Notes: generated from the sequence alone by a model not told the origin. A stretch of DNA of 64,000 bases from Acacia acuminata (GCA_019022655.1 JAFJYI010000303.1:744001-808000); one strand, 5' to 3'. Counted from the first letter of the stretch, positions 34,410-46,805 are shown. Program-made: numbers and translations.

Positions 34410-35685
34410 CAATGTCTACAAAGGTTAAAAATTAAAGAATAGTGTTACCCTATATTATTACAAATATTAACAATCAACGTTAATTTTTTAAACAGTATAA
34501 TATTTACACTAAACGCTTTAAAATTATTTGAATTGATCATCTTTATATCAGGGGATTCTTTATATTTTAAATATTTTCAAAAACAGATAATAGAAAAAAC
34601 ATTTTCCGGATATTACAATTCAAACAGAAATGATCGTACGGAATAAAAATATTATATACGTCGTTATTTCTATTATGTATTTTACCAAAAATCCAACAAT
34701 GTTTTAATATATTTGAATGACCTGGACATTTTCTATGGCAAAGACTTTATTAACCCGCCCCTTTTTTCTTCTGGAAATAAATACTTTTCTATATTTTTTT
34801 AATAAAAGGACAAAATAAAGTTAAAATAATTACTTCAGGAAAAAAAGAAAAAAGAAAATAAAACACCCAATACAGGAATGTAATAATGCATAATTATCAT
34901 ATAAAACTCATGATGTATTCATGACGTTCTTTTGAAAATGATCAAATGAGAAACAATACGTTGAATTTTGACCCATTTGCAAAAATATCTGCGAAAGTTC
35001 TAGACGTCATCATTACGGCATTTTTGGTTTCGCCATCACGCCATTTGACCCTTTCAATGGCCTGTAGCGCTATTGTCCTTTTTTAAAAAAAAAAAAAAAA
35101 CATTGTCGTTGAAAAATTATTATTGTTTGTACATAATTTTATAAACAACCAGATTGTTTAATTACACAAAATGATTTATCCGTCAATATCTAAAAACAGT
35201 TCACTCTTATCCCTTGCATGGTAATTAACATATGAATAATTATATTATATCAATGTGCGTTGATTTTGGTGGACTACTTATATACGAGGGTTTGAATTTA
35301 AATCCGTGTGAATGTAAAAAGTATTTTTGAAAAAGTTTTTTCAGTTGAATTTAAAAATATTCGAATTTGACCCCGTTAAATAGCACTACAGTGAATATGA
35401 TATGAAGATGCCTAATGCACATTTTGTGTAAAATCATTAGATATTACTCCTATAATTAATCACTATTTTAAATTGAGTGTTAATTTCTGCGTTGATTTAT
35501 GAATCATTTTGACTGTTTCACTTATTTTATTTGAAATAACATGTCTAACTTATTACTCTCTCTCTCTCTCTCTTTTCAAATAATAAGCTGTGGTATTTTA
35601 ATTTATATAAAAATATCACGTTGTTTATAACCTAAAAACATGCATGAATGATACAAAAAAAAATAGTGATGATGGTTTAATAAAT
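33654..35685. other. Intergenic DNA
   Basis: No gene. It contains a pure T-run of about 42 bases (34366-34407), A-runs at about 33703-33720 and 35086-35100, and a CT microsatellite at about 35557-35573. Confidence 0.5.
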
Positions 35686-35695
35686 TATAAATAAT

Positions 35696-35908
35696 GGAAA
35701 AGTATTTCTCCAGGTCATTTTGGAGATAAGTTATCCTTATTAACCCCTAACTACATCGTTTTGAATTAATGAAAGGTATGTTTGTAATTTTAGGTGAATT
35801 AATGAAGGGTGCAAAGTTATGGAAACACCCTTCATTAATCCAAAACGACGTAGTTTTGAGGGTTCGGAGATAATTTATCTCCGTATTGACTAGAAAAATC
35901 CTTTACCC
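35696..35908. mobile_element. Mutator-like MITE with 9-10-bp TSD
   Basis: TATAAATAAT is repeated at 35686-35695 and 35909-35918. The 213-bp body starts GGAAAAGTATTTCTCCAGG; its right end on the opposite strand reads GGGTAAAGGATTTTTCTAG. The arms also share GGAGATAAGTTATCC/GGAGATAAATTATC and the CATCGTTTTG/AACGACGTAG segments, with TTCATTAA repeats near the centre. No ORF. Confidence 0.78.
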
Positions 35909-35918
35909 TATAAATAAT

Positions 35919-36670
35919 AATAGTAATTTGAAAAAAATTAACATTTTTTTCAATTTAATCAATGATATAATTCCTTTTAAGGTTCAGGATTTAAAGAGTT
36001 TTTTCCCACTAAGTTTAAAAGGTTTTCACCTCACTCAATAAATACAACCCTCAGGAACATGGAAAAAAAAATTAACATTTGGGTGAAGTATTCTTTTAAT
36101 ATCAGTCAATATCCTGAAATAATTTTTCAAGATCCTAAAATAATTTTTCAAAATCATAAAGAATTTTCCAAAATAATAATAATAATAATAATGGTGATAG
36201 GCAGAGTAATAGTAGTGATGCCCTGTCCGACAAGGAAACAAGGCATGAGTTGAAGAAAATAAAAGAGGAGATGCATGGGATGGTCATGATCATGTCTTGA
36301 AGACAGAGTGTTGCCTAAACCATAGGTGGGGTGTCCTCTCTATACATACATACATGCATTCTTCCCAAATCACATCCCACCCATTCTTTTAAGCCCTTCT
36401 TCTTACTTTTCTCTATACAGAAAGAATCATGCATCCATCCTTGTTTGAATTAAGGACTGAGGTAGTATACACACAACTATTAATTCATTTTTATTATTCC
36501 ATTATTTTCAAATATAATTAATTTTTTATATTTACTTTTCCTATCATTTCCATTACATGCACAAAAATAGGCATTTTAACATTTCTTATGCTACTAAAAT
36601 ACAATCATCTATTCAGTTTTTATCCTTACATTATTTTCCTCATGTTAAATTTAGATATAAAGTAATTAAC

Positions 36671-36709
<39 letters not shown>

Positions 36710-37106
36710 GTATAATAGATAGATGGACAGTCATTATTATTTCACTATTTATTAGTTTAATGTGACTAGTTGCTTTATCAATTTTCAACCAACGGCTGAT
36801 TAACATCCTTTCAAATTTCGTGTTGGATTTGAATTGTAAGAATAATGAGTTGAGACTTGAAAATGATAACACGTTTCTAATTATATGAATATTTTTATAG
36901 TGTAAATTGTACTTATAAAAATATTCCTATAATTAGAACCGGCGTAGTATTATTTTATTTTATTTTCACTTCGATAATGATTATGATGTTTTTTCGGTCT
37001 TACATATGAAATTCTGATTTGATGAGTTCCGAGTTCAAACTCCCCCAACTTGTTTTATCATAAAATTTTAATGGAAAAATTAGAATGAAAGACCTAAGAA
37101 AAATAA
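35919..37106. other. Intergenic DNA
   Basis: No gene. It holds an ATT/AAT microsatellite (about 36174-36191) and a TA microsatellite (about 36677-36704). ATATCCTGAAATAATTTTTC and AAGATCCTAAAATAATTTTT near 36108-36160 resemble the interior of the Mutator-like element at 49732-50342. Confidence 0.5.
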
Positions 37107-37108
37107 TA

Positions 37109-37334
37109 CTCTTTCTGGTTCTAATTATAGGATATATCTAACTGATTTTGGAGGGATTAAGGATAGAGGTTAAATTAGTTAATTTTATTTATTTTTTTAA
37201 AATGCTCTTATATAAATTTTGCACTTCAATTACCTTATTGATTTCACATAATCCCTCATCTATATCAATAGGGGTATTTTAGGAAGAAATTGATAAAAAA
37301 TAAAATGTTGTCCTATAATTAAGACCGAAAAAAA
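37109..37334. mobile_element. Stowaway-like MITE
   Basis: Flanked by TA (37107-37108 and 37335-37336). The ends are CTCTTTCTGGTTCTAATTAT (left) and, on the opposite strand, TTTTTTCGGTCTTAATTATA (right). The 226-bp body matches 31890-32130 and the two ends of 7173-7897. No ORF. Confidence 0.7.
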
Positions 37335-37892
37335 TATTTATTAGAAAGGATCATAGTAATTATTTAGAAGGATTAGATACTAAAATAGAAAATTAAAAAG
37401 ACCAAGTTACTCTATATTCTCTTGAGCCCCTCTTCCTCCCCCCATTGTTGCCATTTCCGGGTGAGCTCATAGATTGTGATGAAAGCCCTTATCATGGAAC
37501 GAATTGCCACTAAAAGGAAGGATGACACTTATTTCGAATCTGCCTTTCTCATAAGTGCATATCATTCTAGTTTTATTTATAAGTTCATTTTGACAAAAAA
37601 TATTGATCTTTATTATAAGTCCACTTTTAGTGTAATAAATAAATTTTTTTTACCCCTTTTAATTTCAATAAAGAAAAATAATTTATTCATATGAACTTTT
37701 GGGACCAATCACAGCTAAGGGCAAATTCAAAATTTTAGCCAATAATTAATGAGTTAACTAACTCTCTTTGGTATATGAGAGTTAGTTAATTTAAACATAT
37801 AAATAAGATCGGAGTGTATAGGTGAAAAACTTGTGGTAGAGGGAGTCATATGTACATTGTTCATCAATAGAAACAAAAATATTTATGACATA

Positions 37893-38180
37893 CTTCATTT
37901 GGTCTTTATTATAAAGTATCAACTAACAATTCTCACAAACCAATAAAAGCAGTTAAAATCAATAAAGTTATCGTATAATTGAGATAATTTTCAATATTAG
38001 CCATACTAATTGCACTAAACTCTAATATCATATTAATCATTATTCTCACCAACTACCCTTATTAATTAGAGACATATATGGAAAAACATAATTAATGATC
38101 CTTAGGAACAAGCAAGTGCCTTATAAAAAGGACTAAAAATATTTACTAGTTAATATCTTATAATAAGAAAAAAAAAGAAG
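37893..38180. repeat. Stowaway-like MITE (second family)
   Basis: The left end TTCATTTGGTCTTTATTATA pairs in pattern with the right end CTTATAATAAGAAAAAAAAA. The body is shared with 45184-45523: CAACTAACAATTCT, ACTAAACTCTAATATCATAT, GCCTTATAAAAAGGAC and ACTAGTTAATAT. The right boundary is approximate. Confidence 0.65.
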
Positions 38181-39200
38181 AGAAAATGTGTCCTTACAAA
38201 TGGTCCATTCCTTGGGATACAGTTTACAAATTGTTTCCAGTGAAACTATTAGTCTGATATTGTTCAATGGCGCTTAGTTAAATTGATATCTACTATTAAT
38301 CGTAAGTCACACAAGATATTAGATAGAAGAATGTAAATTTGGTGAGGGATAATTTAGTCTTTTTAATTTAATATTTTAGTAACCGGTTATTCTAAATAAT
38401 TACCATTTTATGGTCTTTCCTAATAAGTATAATTTTCCCTAGGTAATTTATTTTAATTTTAAATTAGTTATGTGGTAGTTATTGGACCACTTAGACCATT
38501 TAGGCAAATTCTACTAAAATTGGCGCTTCGGAATCTTGAGCTTTTCTATGATGTGGCGTATTATTTTAAACACAAGAAAAGCTTTATTATTATATTTATG
38601 AAGAAATAATAAAATATAACAATAAGAATTACTTCACAAATAGTTTCTCATAATTTAAATAAAAAATTTGTAATATTCAAGCATGGCATATAAAACTTAT
38701 AAACCAAACCAATAAGAATTAATCATATAGCGAACGCACTAATTAAGTAATTTTTCATAAATATACTAAATTTAATATTAAAATTATGATAATTCAAATA
38801 TGTATTATCCCATAACAACAAGCTTTATTATATGTACACGATCGATGGATAGAAGAGGACAACTACATGGACCAGATATTTATTATAATTAATTGTAATT
38901 AAATTGTATATGTACATTAATTTATCCCAAAAAAATTCACAATCAAGTGATAGTTGACACATGCCACACGTGGCAGCTAAATTTTAAAATTTTGAAAAGA
39001 ACATAGGGAGGAGGCCGGTCTGGGGTTCTGATGTCTGACACAAGAAGATCGAACATTGAACATGGAATGGAGAAGGAATTTTATAATAATTCCTTCCAAA
39101 TAAAATAAATTAAAGAAAGAAACGTCTGAGAGAAAATAAAACAAATCTTTTTGGGTGTGACGAGGACGTTTTGGTTCAAAAGAGCGTCTAAGTTCCCTTA
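38181..39200. other. Upstream region of the ethylene receptor gene
   Basis: AT-rich DNA without genes. The last few hundred bases are the probable promoter of the receptor gene. A G-box/ABRE lies at 38967-38972. I do not see a TATA box that I would trust. Confidence 0.5.
38962..38975. promoter_or_regulatory. G-box/ABRE-like element
   Basis: TGCCACACGTGGCA contains a CACGTG core (38967-38972) with an ACGTGGC ABRE core, about 240 bp before the start of the pyrimidine-rich leader. Such sites bind bZIP and bHLH factors (known). Its use in this gene is inference. Confidence 0.45.
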
Positions 39201-39202
39201 AT

Positions 39203-40463
39203 GTAACAATGTGGGCCCTCTCTCTCTCTCTCTCCTCTTCCTTTGTCTCTCTCTCTCCGTCCTTTGTTTTCCAATTCCAATTCCTCCCTCCCTCCCTCCC
39301 ACGAAACGAAACAACGGCGCATTCTCTCTCATTTTCTCCTTTCCGTTATGGTCTTTGTTTGGCATTGGAGGAATCCATACACCGAAGCAGAGAAATTATA
39401 AAAATAGAGATTGGAGTCCACAGTTTGCTGCAAATTCTTCCTCCTCTCTGTGGCGTAGCTGCGGGTTTTGATGAAAAGATCAGCTGAGCGAGACTTCTAA
39501 TCGAAAGGGACATCCCCTGGTCCTCGTTCTTGCGTCTTTTGCGTCGATTTACAAGCGCGACAGTTTTCTGGATTTGTTCCCATTAGCTGGTTTCTTTTTA
39601 ATTGATACTTCAATTTGTTGCTTGATCAAGTGGGGTTCGTTTTTATTCTTCCCAATGGAGGTGGTCGGAGGGTGGCACTTGTGGCAATTACTGTTTGATA
39701 TGTAGTATTGAGCAGTGGTGGAGTGTTTTATGCTGAAGGAGTTGGAGATGGATAGATGGCTGTTTGTAACGTATATCTTGAGCAGCGTAAAGTCTCTCGA
39801 GGGTGAGTTTAAGATCTGAGATGAGAGTTGAATATTGAATTGCAATAGGGATTTCTTCACTACAGTGGTGTTTTTTCATTGCAGGTGAAATTTCAATTTT
39901 AGTTTGCATTACTGGTTTTTTTCTTTTGGAGGGTGAAGGTTGGTGGGTTTCTTTTTTGTTTTGTTTTTCGTTTTAACGATTTTCTTGGCCTCGCTTCCCT
40001 TGCAATAGTAGATAGGGGTAGCATAGCTTGGATTATTTAATTGTTGCATTTCTTTATAGTTTTTCTTAAAATGTTATTTTGGTTGAGAAATATGTTCCCT
40101 TCAATGGCACTGTTGATGCACCAATTCTTCCTCCTCCACCTTAACTGATGAAGGTTGGAGCTGAAATCACATAATGGAAATAGTTTGAATCACATGATTT
40201 GGGGAAACAATTTTTGTTTTTTTTGGATGGTTGTGTTGTTGGCTCTCTCATTGTTTCTGTTCATATTAGGTTGGATCTATCCTAGTTCTAAATTTTGTCT
40301 AACTTGCGTGACAGGACATGAAAACTGAAGTCTGGGAGTTAGAAGTAAAGATTGCTGAAGGCCTTTCTTGTGTTGTCTAACTTCGTATTCAGCTGGGGCG
40401 AGTGACAGGGTGGATCTTTCATCTATATCTATAGATGGATTGAAGAAGTAACGTTCTGCACCA
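39203..40463 (+). other. Probable 5' leader of the ETR2-type gene, with an intron
   Basis: The leader probably starts near the CT-rich tract at 39218-39300 (CTCTCTCTCTCTCTCC, then CCTCCCTCCCTCCC). A likely intron runs from 39803 (GGGTGAGTTT donor) to 40314 (GCGTGACAG acceptor), and 40315-40463 is the remaining leader exon. A leader intron is known in ETR2-type genes of other plants. Several ATGs precede the main start, including overlapping short ORFs at 39209 and 39211. The transcription start and the splice sites are inferred from sequence only. Confidence 0.55.
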
Positions 40464-43293
40464 ATGTTGAAAAGGGTAGCATCTGGACTGTTGATTTCCT
40501 CGCTCCTTATATATGTGTCTGCATCGGATAATGGATTCCCCAGATGCAACTGTGACGATGAGGCCAGCCTGTGGACTATTGAGAGCATTCTTGAAAGCCA
40601 GAGAGTCAGTGATTTCCTGATTGCTGTGGCCTATTTTTCCATCCCCATAGAACTGCTTTACTTTATCAGTTGCTCCAACGTCCCATTCAAATGGGTGCTT
40701 TTTGAATTCATCGCCTTCATAGTACTATGTGGAATGACACATTTGCTGAATGGCTGGACTTATGGTCCCCACTCATTCCAGCTCATGGTGGCACTTACTG
40801 TCTTCAAAATTCTCACCGCCCTGGTATCATGTGCCACTGCTATCACCCTCATCACTCTGATTCCATTGCTTCTCAAAGTGAAGGTCAGAGAATTCATGCT
40901 GAAGAAAAAGACTTGGGATCTTGGGCGTGAGGTTGGTCTTATAATGAAACAAAAGGAGGCTGCAATGCATGTGAGAATGCTCACTCAAGAGATTCGTAAG
41001 TCACTTGATAGGCACACAATTTTGTACACCACCCTGGTTGAGCTGTCTAAAACTCTGGGTTTGCAGAATTGTGCGGTTTGGATGCCTGACGTTGATAAAA
41101 CAGCAATGAACCTGACTCATGAATTAAATGGGAGGAATTTAAATTTCTCTGTACCTATTGTTGATCCAGATGTTGTAAAAATCAAAGAAAGTGATAGTGT
41201 AAATATTCTTAGCCCTGACTCAGCGCTTGCTGCTGCCAGCAATGGAGTTTCAGATGAGGTAGGACCCGTAGCTGCCATTCGAATGCCAATGCTTCGGGTG
41301 TGCAATTTTAAAGGGGGGACACCTGAACTAACTCAGGCCTGTTATGCAATACTGGTTTTAATTCTTCCTGGTGGGGAACCTAGATCTTGGAGCGATGATG
41401 AACTAGAGATTATTAAGGTGGTAGCTGATCAGGTAGCTGTAGCTCTATCTCATGCTGCAATTCTTGAAGAGTCTCAACTTATGAGAGAGGAGTTGGAGGA
41501 GCAAAACCGAGTTTTGCAACAAGCAAAAAAGAATGCAATGATGGCGAGTCAGGCAAGAAACTCATTTCAGAAGGTCATGGGGGATGGAATGAGAAGGCCT
41601 ATGCACTCAATTTTGGGATTGCTGTCAATGATAGGAGATGAGAATTTTAAGAGTGAACAAAAGCTCATTGTTGATGCAATGCTCAGAACCAGTAATGTCC
41701 TTTCGAACCTGATCAATGATGCCATGGATATTTCAGCAAAGGATGATGGAAGGTTTCCGTTGGAGATGAGATCTTTTGGTTTACATGCCTTGATAAAAGA
41801 GGCTGCTTGCCTTGCCAAGTGCATGTGTGTTTATAAGGGTTACGGTTTTACAGTAGAGGTTGACAAGTCTTTGCCTGACAATGTCATGGGCGATGAGAGG
41901 AGGGTCTTTCAGGTGATTTTGCATATGGTTGGGAACCTACTGGATGGTAACCATGGGGGAGGGGTTCTTGTACTTCGGGTTACTGCAGAAAGTGGAAGTC
42001 AGGGAAGGACTGAACAGGGGTGGGCCACCTGGAGGCCAAGTTCATCTAGTGGGGATGTATATATTAGATTTGAGACAGGGATCAAAATCAGTAATTCTGA
42101 ATTGGAGAACTCAGTTTCTATAGGACAGCTTGGTGGTAGGAAGTATGCCAGTGGCAGTGATAGAGTTGAGGGCAGATTGAGCTTCAGCGTTTGCAAGAGG
42201 ATAGTTCAGGTGAGGGTCATAAAACTGGTGTTTCTTATAAATGTAAATAAAGTCCTATATGTGTGTACAAGTGCAGATAGTATGTACATTGGTTTGGTGA
42301 TATATTTGGACCAATGTTGCAATACTTTAGAACATGTTTGAAATGTTTTGGATGCAGCACCTGGGATTAGAAGGGTACGGTCAAATTAAGTACTTTAGAT
42401 TGCATATTCAGTTGCGTGACTTTATTTTTCTTGTTGATGCCCTTGATTAGTTCCTCCGCTCATGGTAGAATATTGGGACTGGTTCTTCCTTTCTATCAGT
42501 GTTGTGCTTAGATCACAATGTCCTATGTTCATTTTTTTTCAAGTGACAATGTTTTATGTTCTTCAACTGCATGAGCAGTTGGTGTAAAGATTATTTTTAT
42601 TGTGGTATGCTTTTGACAGTTATGTCAGGGATTTGTCGGAGCATTTTTAAATTTGTTTTATGGGTGTACCTCTTGGAACTGTTAGCTAGCAGTTGCTGTG
42701 TTAGAATATTCTCCTCCTCTTGGTTTGTAATTTTGTTTTTCCTGTTGTATCGTTGGCAGATGATGCAAGGGAACATATGGTTAGTATCAAATACTCAAGG
42801 TTTTCCTCAAAGTATGGCCCTTGTTCTTCGGTTTCAATTGCGATCTTCTATAGCCATATCCATCTCTGAACCAGGAGAATCTTCAGAGCGTACAGATTCT
42901 AATTCTGTGTTCCGAGGCATCCATGTCTTGTTGGCCGACAATGATGATTTAAATAGAGCCGTGACCCAAAAATTGCTCCAGAAGCTTGGTTGCACGGTAA
43001 CTTCTGTTTCTTCAGGCTTTGAATGCCTAACTGTCGTTGGACCAGCCGGGTCTTCTATACAAGTCATTCTTTTGGATCTTCATATGCCTGAGTTGGATGG
43101 TTTCGAAGTTGCCACTAGGATTCGCAAGTATAGAAGCCGAAACTGGCCTGTGATAGTTGCTCTAACTGCCAGTGCAGATGATGACCTGTGGGAAAGATGT
43201 GTTCAAACTGGCATTAATGGGGTCATCCGGAAGCCAGTTTTGTTGCCAGGACTTGCCAGGGAACTTAGGAGAATCCTGGTGCAGAGAAGCTAG
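40464..43293 (+). CDS. ETR2: Ethylene receptor, subfamily 2 (ETR2-type); two exons
   Basis: Coding exons 40464-42209 and 42760-43293 (intron 42210-42759, GTGAGG...GGCAG, phase 0) give 759 residues, close to the roughly 770 of ETR2. A cleavable N-terminal hydrophobic segment (1 to about 21) is a subfamily 2 trait. C28 and C30 match the dimerising cysteines. Three membrane spans follow at about 48-68, 77-98 and 108-137, with D50, C89 and H93 of the copper/ethylene pocket. A GAF domain lies at about 175-330 and a coiled linker at about 340-365. The kinase-like domain is degenerate: the phospho-acceptor His position is D374 (MGDGMRRPMH), the N-box Asn is replaced (ILHMVGN) and no DxGxG box is seen. 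The receiver domain (about 636-757) keeps D642, D688 (LLDLHMPELDG), T718 and K740. It acts as a negative regulator of ethylene signalling with CTR1-type kinases at the ER (known). EIN4 is the main alternative; the degenerate His favours ETR2. Confidence 0.93.
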
Positions 43294-43660
43294 GTCCTGT
43301 GAGGACAAACATAGGCTGTAAGTGAAAATAACCGAAGAAATTGTTGTTATGGTCATTCTTGTTCCTGTTAGAATTAGCACACAAGCACTCTTTGGCTCTC
43401 ACTACCCCGGCATATTTCGGCGTTGAGAATGTTATACACACAACTTCCCATAAGAAAAATGGTATACAGATTAGTTGCTTTCTTTCTGCGTGATTCATGA
43501 TGCTATTGTCGTGTGTGTGTGTGTTTTTTCTTAAACCTGAAACGCGCATGCTAGTCCAGGCACAGTCCATGTAATCAGAAAATTGGAAAATATGTACAAG
43601 GACTGAATAGCTGACAGCAAAATTGTACTTTGATGAGGAAGCTTCCAAGTATATTGTTTA
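43294..43660 (+). other. Probable 3' UTR of the ETR2-type gene
   Basis: Non-coding sequence after the TAG at 43291-43293, with T-rich and GT-rich parts (GTGTGTGTGTGTGTTTTTTC at about 43511). The cleavage site is not clear; sequence character changes near 43650-43700. Confidence 0.4.
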
Positions 43661-44500
43661 TAACACCTAAAATTCATCTCTCTGGGCGACAAAATCTAGT
43701 TTCTGCACCGTATTTGAAAGTTTGTGTTTTTTACAGCTTTCTTAATTTTGCTTCACTCTATTGCCTATTGTAACCCATGATTGTTTTGCTGACCCTGATA
43801 GATTCTCAAAGACATGACTATCAATTAAGAATGTTCATGAGCACTGACCAGACTAATATCTCTGGTACTATTATTTGACAAGTTGCTATGGACTGTGAAA
43901 TTAATTCTGATTTTTGTAATCGCTAACGGGATGTTTTGTTTTTTTGAGGTAGCCATTCGAGATCAAGAGCATAGCTGTTTTTAATAGTTATTTTTTTAAA
44001 AAATACATTATAATAACTAAAGGTGGTGGTGGTGCAGCATATGAAATAAAGTGCTAGTGTTTGAAAGACACCAAAAAAAAATTACCATGATTAACATTAA
44101 TAATAATACTAATGATAATAATTAGAGTTTAATGTTTCTGTTGCAGAAATATTCTTTTTGTTACTATCATATAAAATTGTGTGGGTTTCACTAATATTTT
44201 ATCTATATTTTCTTGACAATAAGACCCACTAAATTTTATGTGAGATTGACAATTCTACAGTAAAAATAAAAACATTAAACCTAGATAACAATAATAATGA
44301 TAAAGCTATTGGGGTAGAAGAAAAATCTGGGCTTAGGGAGAAGAAGGGTCTCGTGGGTGAGTTGGAAACCTGAAACTCAAAGCATGCATGAACCTGACAC
44401 GCCCACGTAAACAGAACAGAACCCTATTGTTTTCGCCTAATACCATTTTCTACTTCTTCCTCCTCCTCCCAGCTTATACGGCATCTTTCATTAATAATTT

Positions 44501-44540
<40 letters not shown>

Positions 44541-45180
44541 GAGAACTTGTGCTACACCAGCCAGCCAGCCAGCCATCACCTGTGTGGGCCCAACTAGGAT
44601 GTTATATGATCATCCATCCTACCGTGTGTAGTGGGTTTTGTTTGCTCAATGGTATCAGATCTAGTGAAATGAGCTATTTTTCCTCATAATACAGTGAATC
44701 AATATTCAAATAGAGTTGCTCATATACAGTGTCTGATAGTGATTTTTTTTTTTTTTAAAAAAAGAACTCATAATTGTAAGGAATAAGAAAAATGGGGTAG
44801 AGAAATAAATAAAGGGTCCGTTTGGGATAACGGTGGTAAAAATGACTTTTGTTCTGATGGATTTTTTTTTTTTTTCGATATGATTTATGTTTGGGATAGT
44901 ATTGACAAATAGGGGCAGCTGATCTTATAAAAGTTGTTAGAGTATATATGTATTTATTATATGATATTTTGTTTGGCCACAAATTTGGCCCCAGCTAATT
45001 TTTTATTTTCTCTGTAAGAATAATGTTTGTTTCATTACTCATCGAAATTTTGTGAGAGGAAAGTAAAATTCTTATTTGAGATAATCGAAAAGATTAGTAT
45101 TATCTTATATATTGTTTTGATTTATAATTATCGGTTATTATTTGCTTGTATTTTTCGGGTTATTTGATACTATTTAGTAA
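43661..45180. other. Intergenic DNA with a possible hAT-like left end
   Basis: No gene. There is a TA microsatellite at about 44504-44535 and CAGC repeats at about 44559-44574. GGGTCCGTTTGGGATAACGG at about 44815 resembles the terminus of many plant hAT-type MITEs; the possible partner CCAAACAGATCCAAAG is near 45750. I found no matching target duplication. Confidence 0.45.
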
Positions 45181-45183
45181 ATA

Positions 45184-45523
45184 CTCCATCTGGTCTTTAT
45201 TTAAGGAACCAACTAACAATTCTTACAAGTTAATAAAAACAGTTAAAGTCATTAAATTTATCCTAAAATTTAAGTAATTTTCAATATTATCCTTATTAAT
45301 TATACTAAACTCTAATATCATATTAATTATTACTCTCTTTTTTTTTTGCTAAAAAAGAGAGTAATAATTAAGTTTTATTAATTATTACTCTCACTCACTA
45401 CCTTTTTAATTATGGGTATACATGGAAAAAAAATATTTAATGCTTATTTGAAAACAAGTAAGTGTTTTATAAAAAGGACCAAATATACTTACTAGTTGAT
45501 CTTATAATAAGAATTAAAAAGAG
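45184..45523. mobile_element. Stowaway-like MITE (second family)
   Basis: TA flanks (45182-45183 and 45524-45525). The ends are CTCCATCTGGTCTTTATTTA and, on the opposite strand, CTCTTTTTAATTCTTATTAT. It is the same family as 37893-38180 but longer because of an internal inverted duplication around 45335-45395 (ATTAATTATTACTCTCTTTT, a short loop, then AAAAGAGAGTAATAATTAA). Confidence 0.72.
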
Positions 45524-45525
45524 TA

Positions 45526-46468
45526 GTTCAATATGTTTTATTTTTGGTAGGAAATTTAAATTTTTTTTGGTTTCGTTGCGGTGACATGAAGTGGAGCAGA
45601 CTGAAACTTGGTTAAGTGGCTCCATAGAAAAAGTAGCTTTAGACTTTAAAGCTCATCAAATAATAAAGCTATCCAAACACTCAATTATCAAACTTATATT
45701 TATAATAGGATTCTAACAGACTTTTTTTTTTGGGCTTCTGAAACTATACCAAACAGATCCAAAGAAGGAATAGGTTTGGTGGGGATGCGACATAATAAAA
45801 ATAAAAGAGGTGGGTGGGATTCCAAAGTGGTGGGGCTTTGCGCTCAACATCGACACATGATTTTGACCAAAATCCTCCACCAATACGACAGAAACTTGGA
45901 GCCATTTATGATTTATTTGTGTGGTCATAGTACCTCCCTGTTGCCTGTTGCCTGTTCCCTGTTCCCTTCCACCCTCTCTTCTCTGTTCCTTTCTTTGAAA
46001 ATGAAATTCAAAAGCCACGTCTCATTCTCTCTGTTTCTCTCTCTACTACTCTTCCTTCCTCTACCCAAATACTTTAGCTTTATTTTAGTCCAATGTACGT
46101 AGTGTGATGTAAAAGATATGTTATCCAAATGCCATAAAAATCTCAAATGATCACTACTCGTATTAATTACTAGCAATATCAATACGAATTAATTAAAAGT
46201 CATCTTCTTGTTTCGCAGGGACCCAATATTATTATATTTCCTTCAAAATCTCTGCATGTCCTCTGTTGCTATTTCCTTCATTGGAGCTTGGATTTCCAGG
46301 CCTGTTATTTTCCAAATAATTAAGGACTCATCATTCTGATGTTGTTTTGGAATCATTTTAGATAATGCATATATAGGACATCTTGTGGAGTAGAATAGTT
46401 CAATGATTATCTGCTATTAGATTCCGCCATCTTTTCTTCGTGCTCCCCCATCTAATTATACGTTAAAA
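45526..46468. other. Intergenic DNA
   Basis: No gene can be supported. The ORFs near 45713-46182 on both strands have no recognisable family. A short tandem repeat TGTTGCCTGTTGCCTGTTCC lies at about 45940-45967. Confidence 0.45.
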
Positions 46469-46477
46469 ATAAAAATA

Positions 46478-46805
46478 GGGTAAAGTATATTTTTAATTCT
46501 ACAATTCTAGCACTGTTCATTTTGCTAATGGAAAACACAAACTCAAGTGATAATTTTATAAACTTAAGTGATGACTGTGTAATTAAATGTTATTAAGCTT
46601 AAATTTAAAATATAAGTAAATTGAAGAAAATCTAAAATTTGTGTAATTAAATGTTATTAGTTATCACTGAGTTCACCACATCGGCGTTTTACGTCAAAGA
46701 ACATTAATGACGTTAGACTTATAGGACTAAAAGTATCTTTATAAAGTTAAGGACTAAAAAATATACCTTATGTAAAACTTAAAGAACTAAAAATATATTT
46801 TAGCC
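46478..46805. mobile_element. Mutator-like MITE with 9-bp TSD
   Basis: ATAAAAATA is repeated exactly at 46469-46477 and 46806-46814. The 328-bp element starts GGGTAAAGTATATTTTTAAT and its right end on the opposite strand reads GGCTAAAATATATTTTTAGT. The interior has two copies of TGTGTAATTAAATGTTATTA. A related element is at about 31340-31734. No ORF. Confidence 0.82.

Noticed and set aside
40277..40588. Open frames antisense to, or overlapping, the receptor exon and leader (for example 40277-40588 and 41567-41824, minus)
   Set aside because: They are shadows of the well-supported ETR2-type reading frame, with no family resemblance of their own.
44813..45767. A single hAT-like element of about 950 bp with a nested Stowaway
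   Set aside because: GGGTCCGTTTGG-type ends are present on both sides, but I found no matching 8-bp duplication and the interior is not symmetrical, so I only mention it within the intergenic entries.
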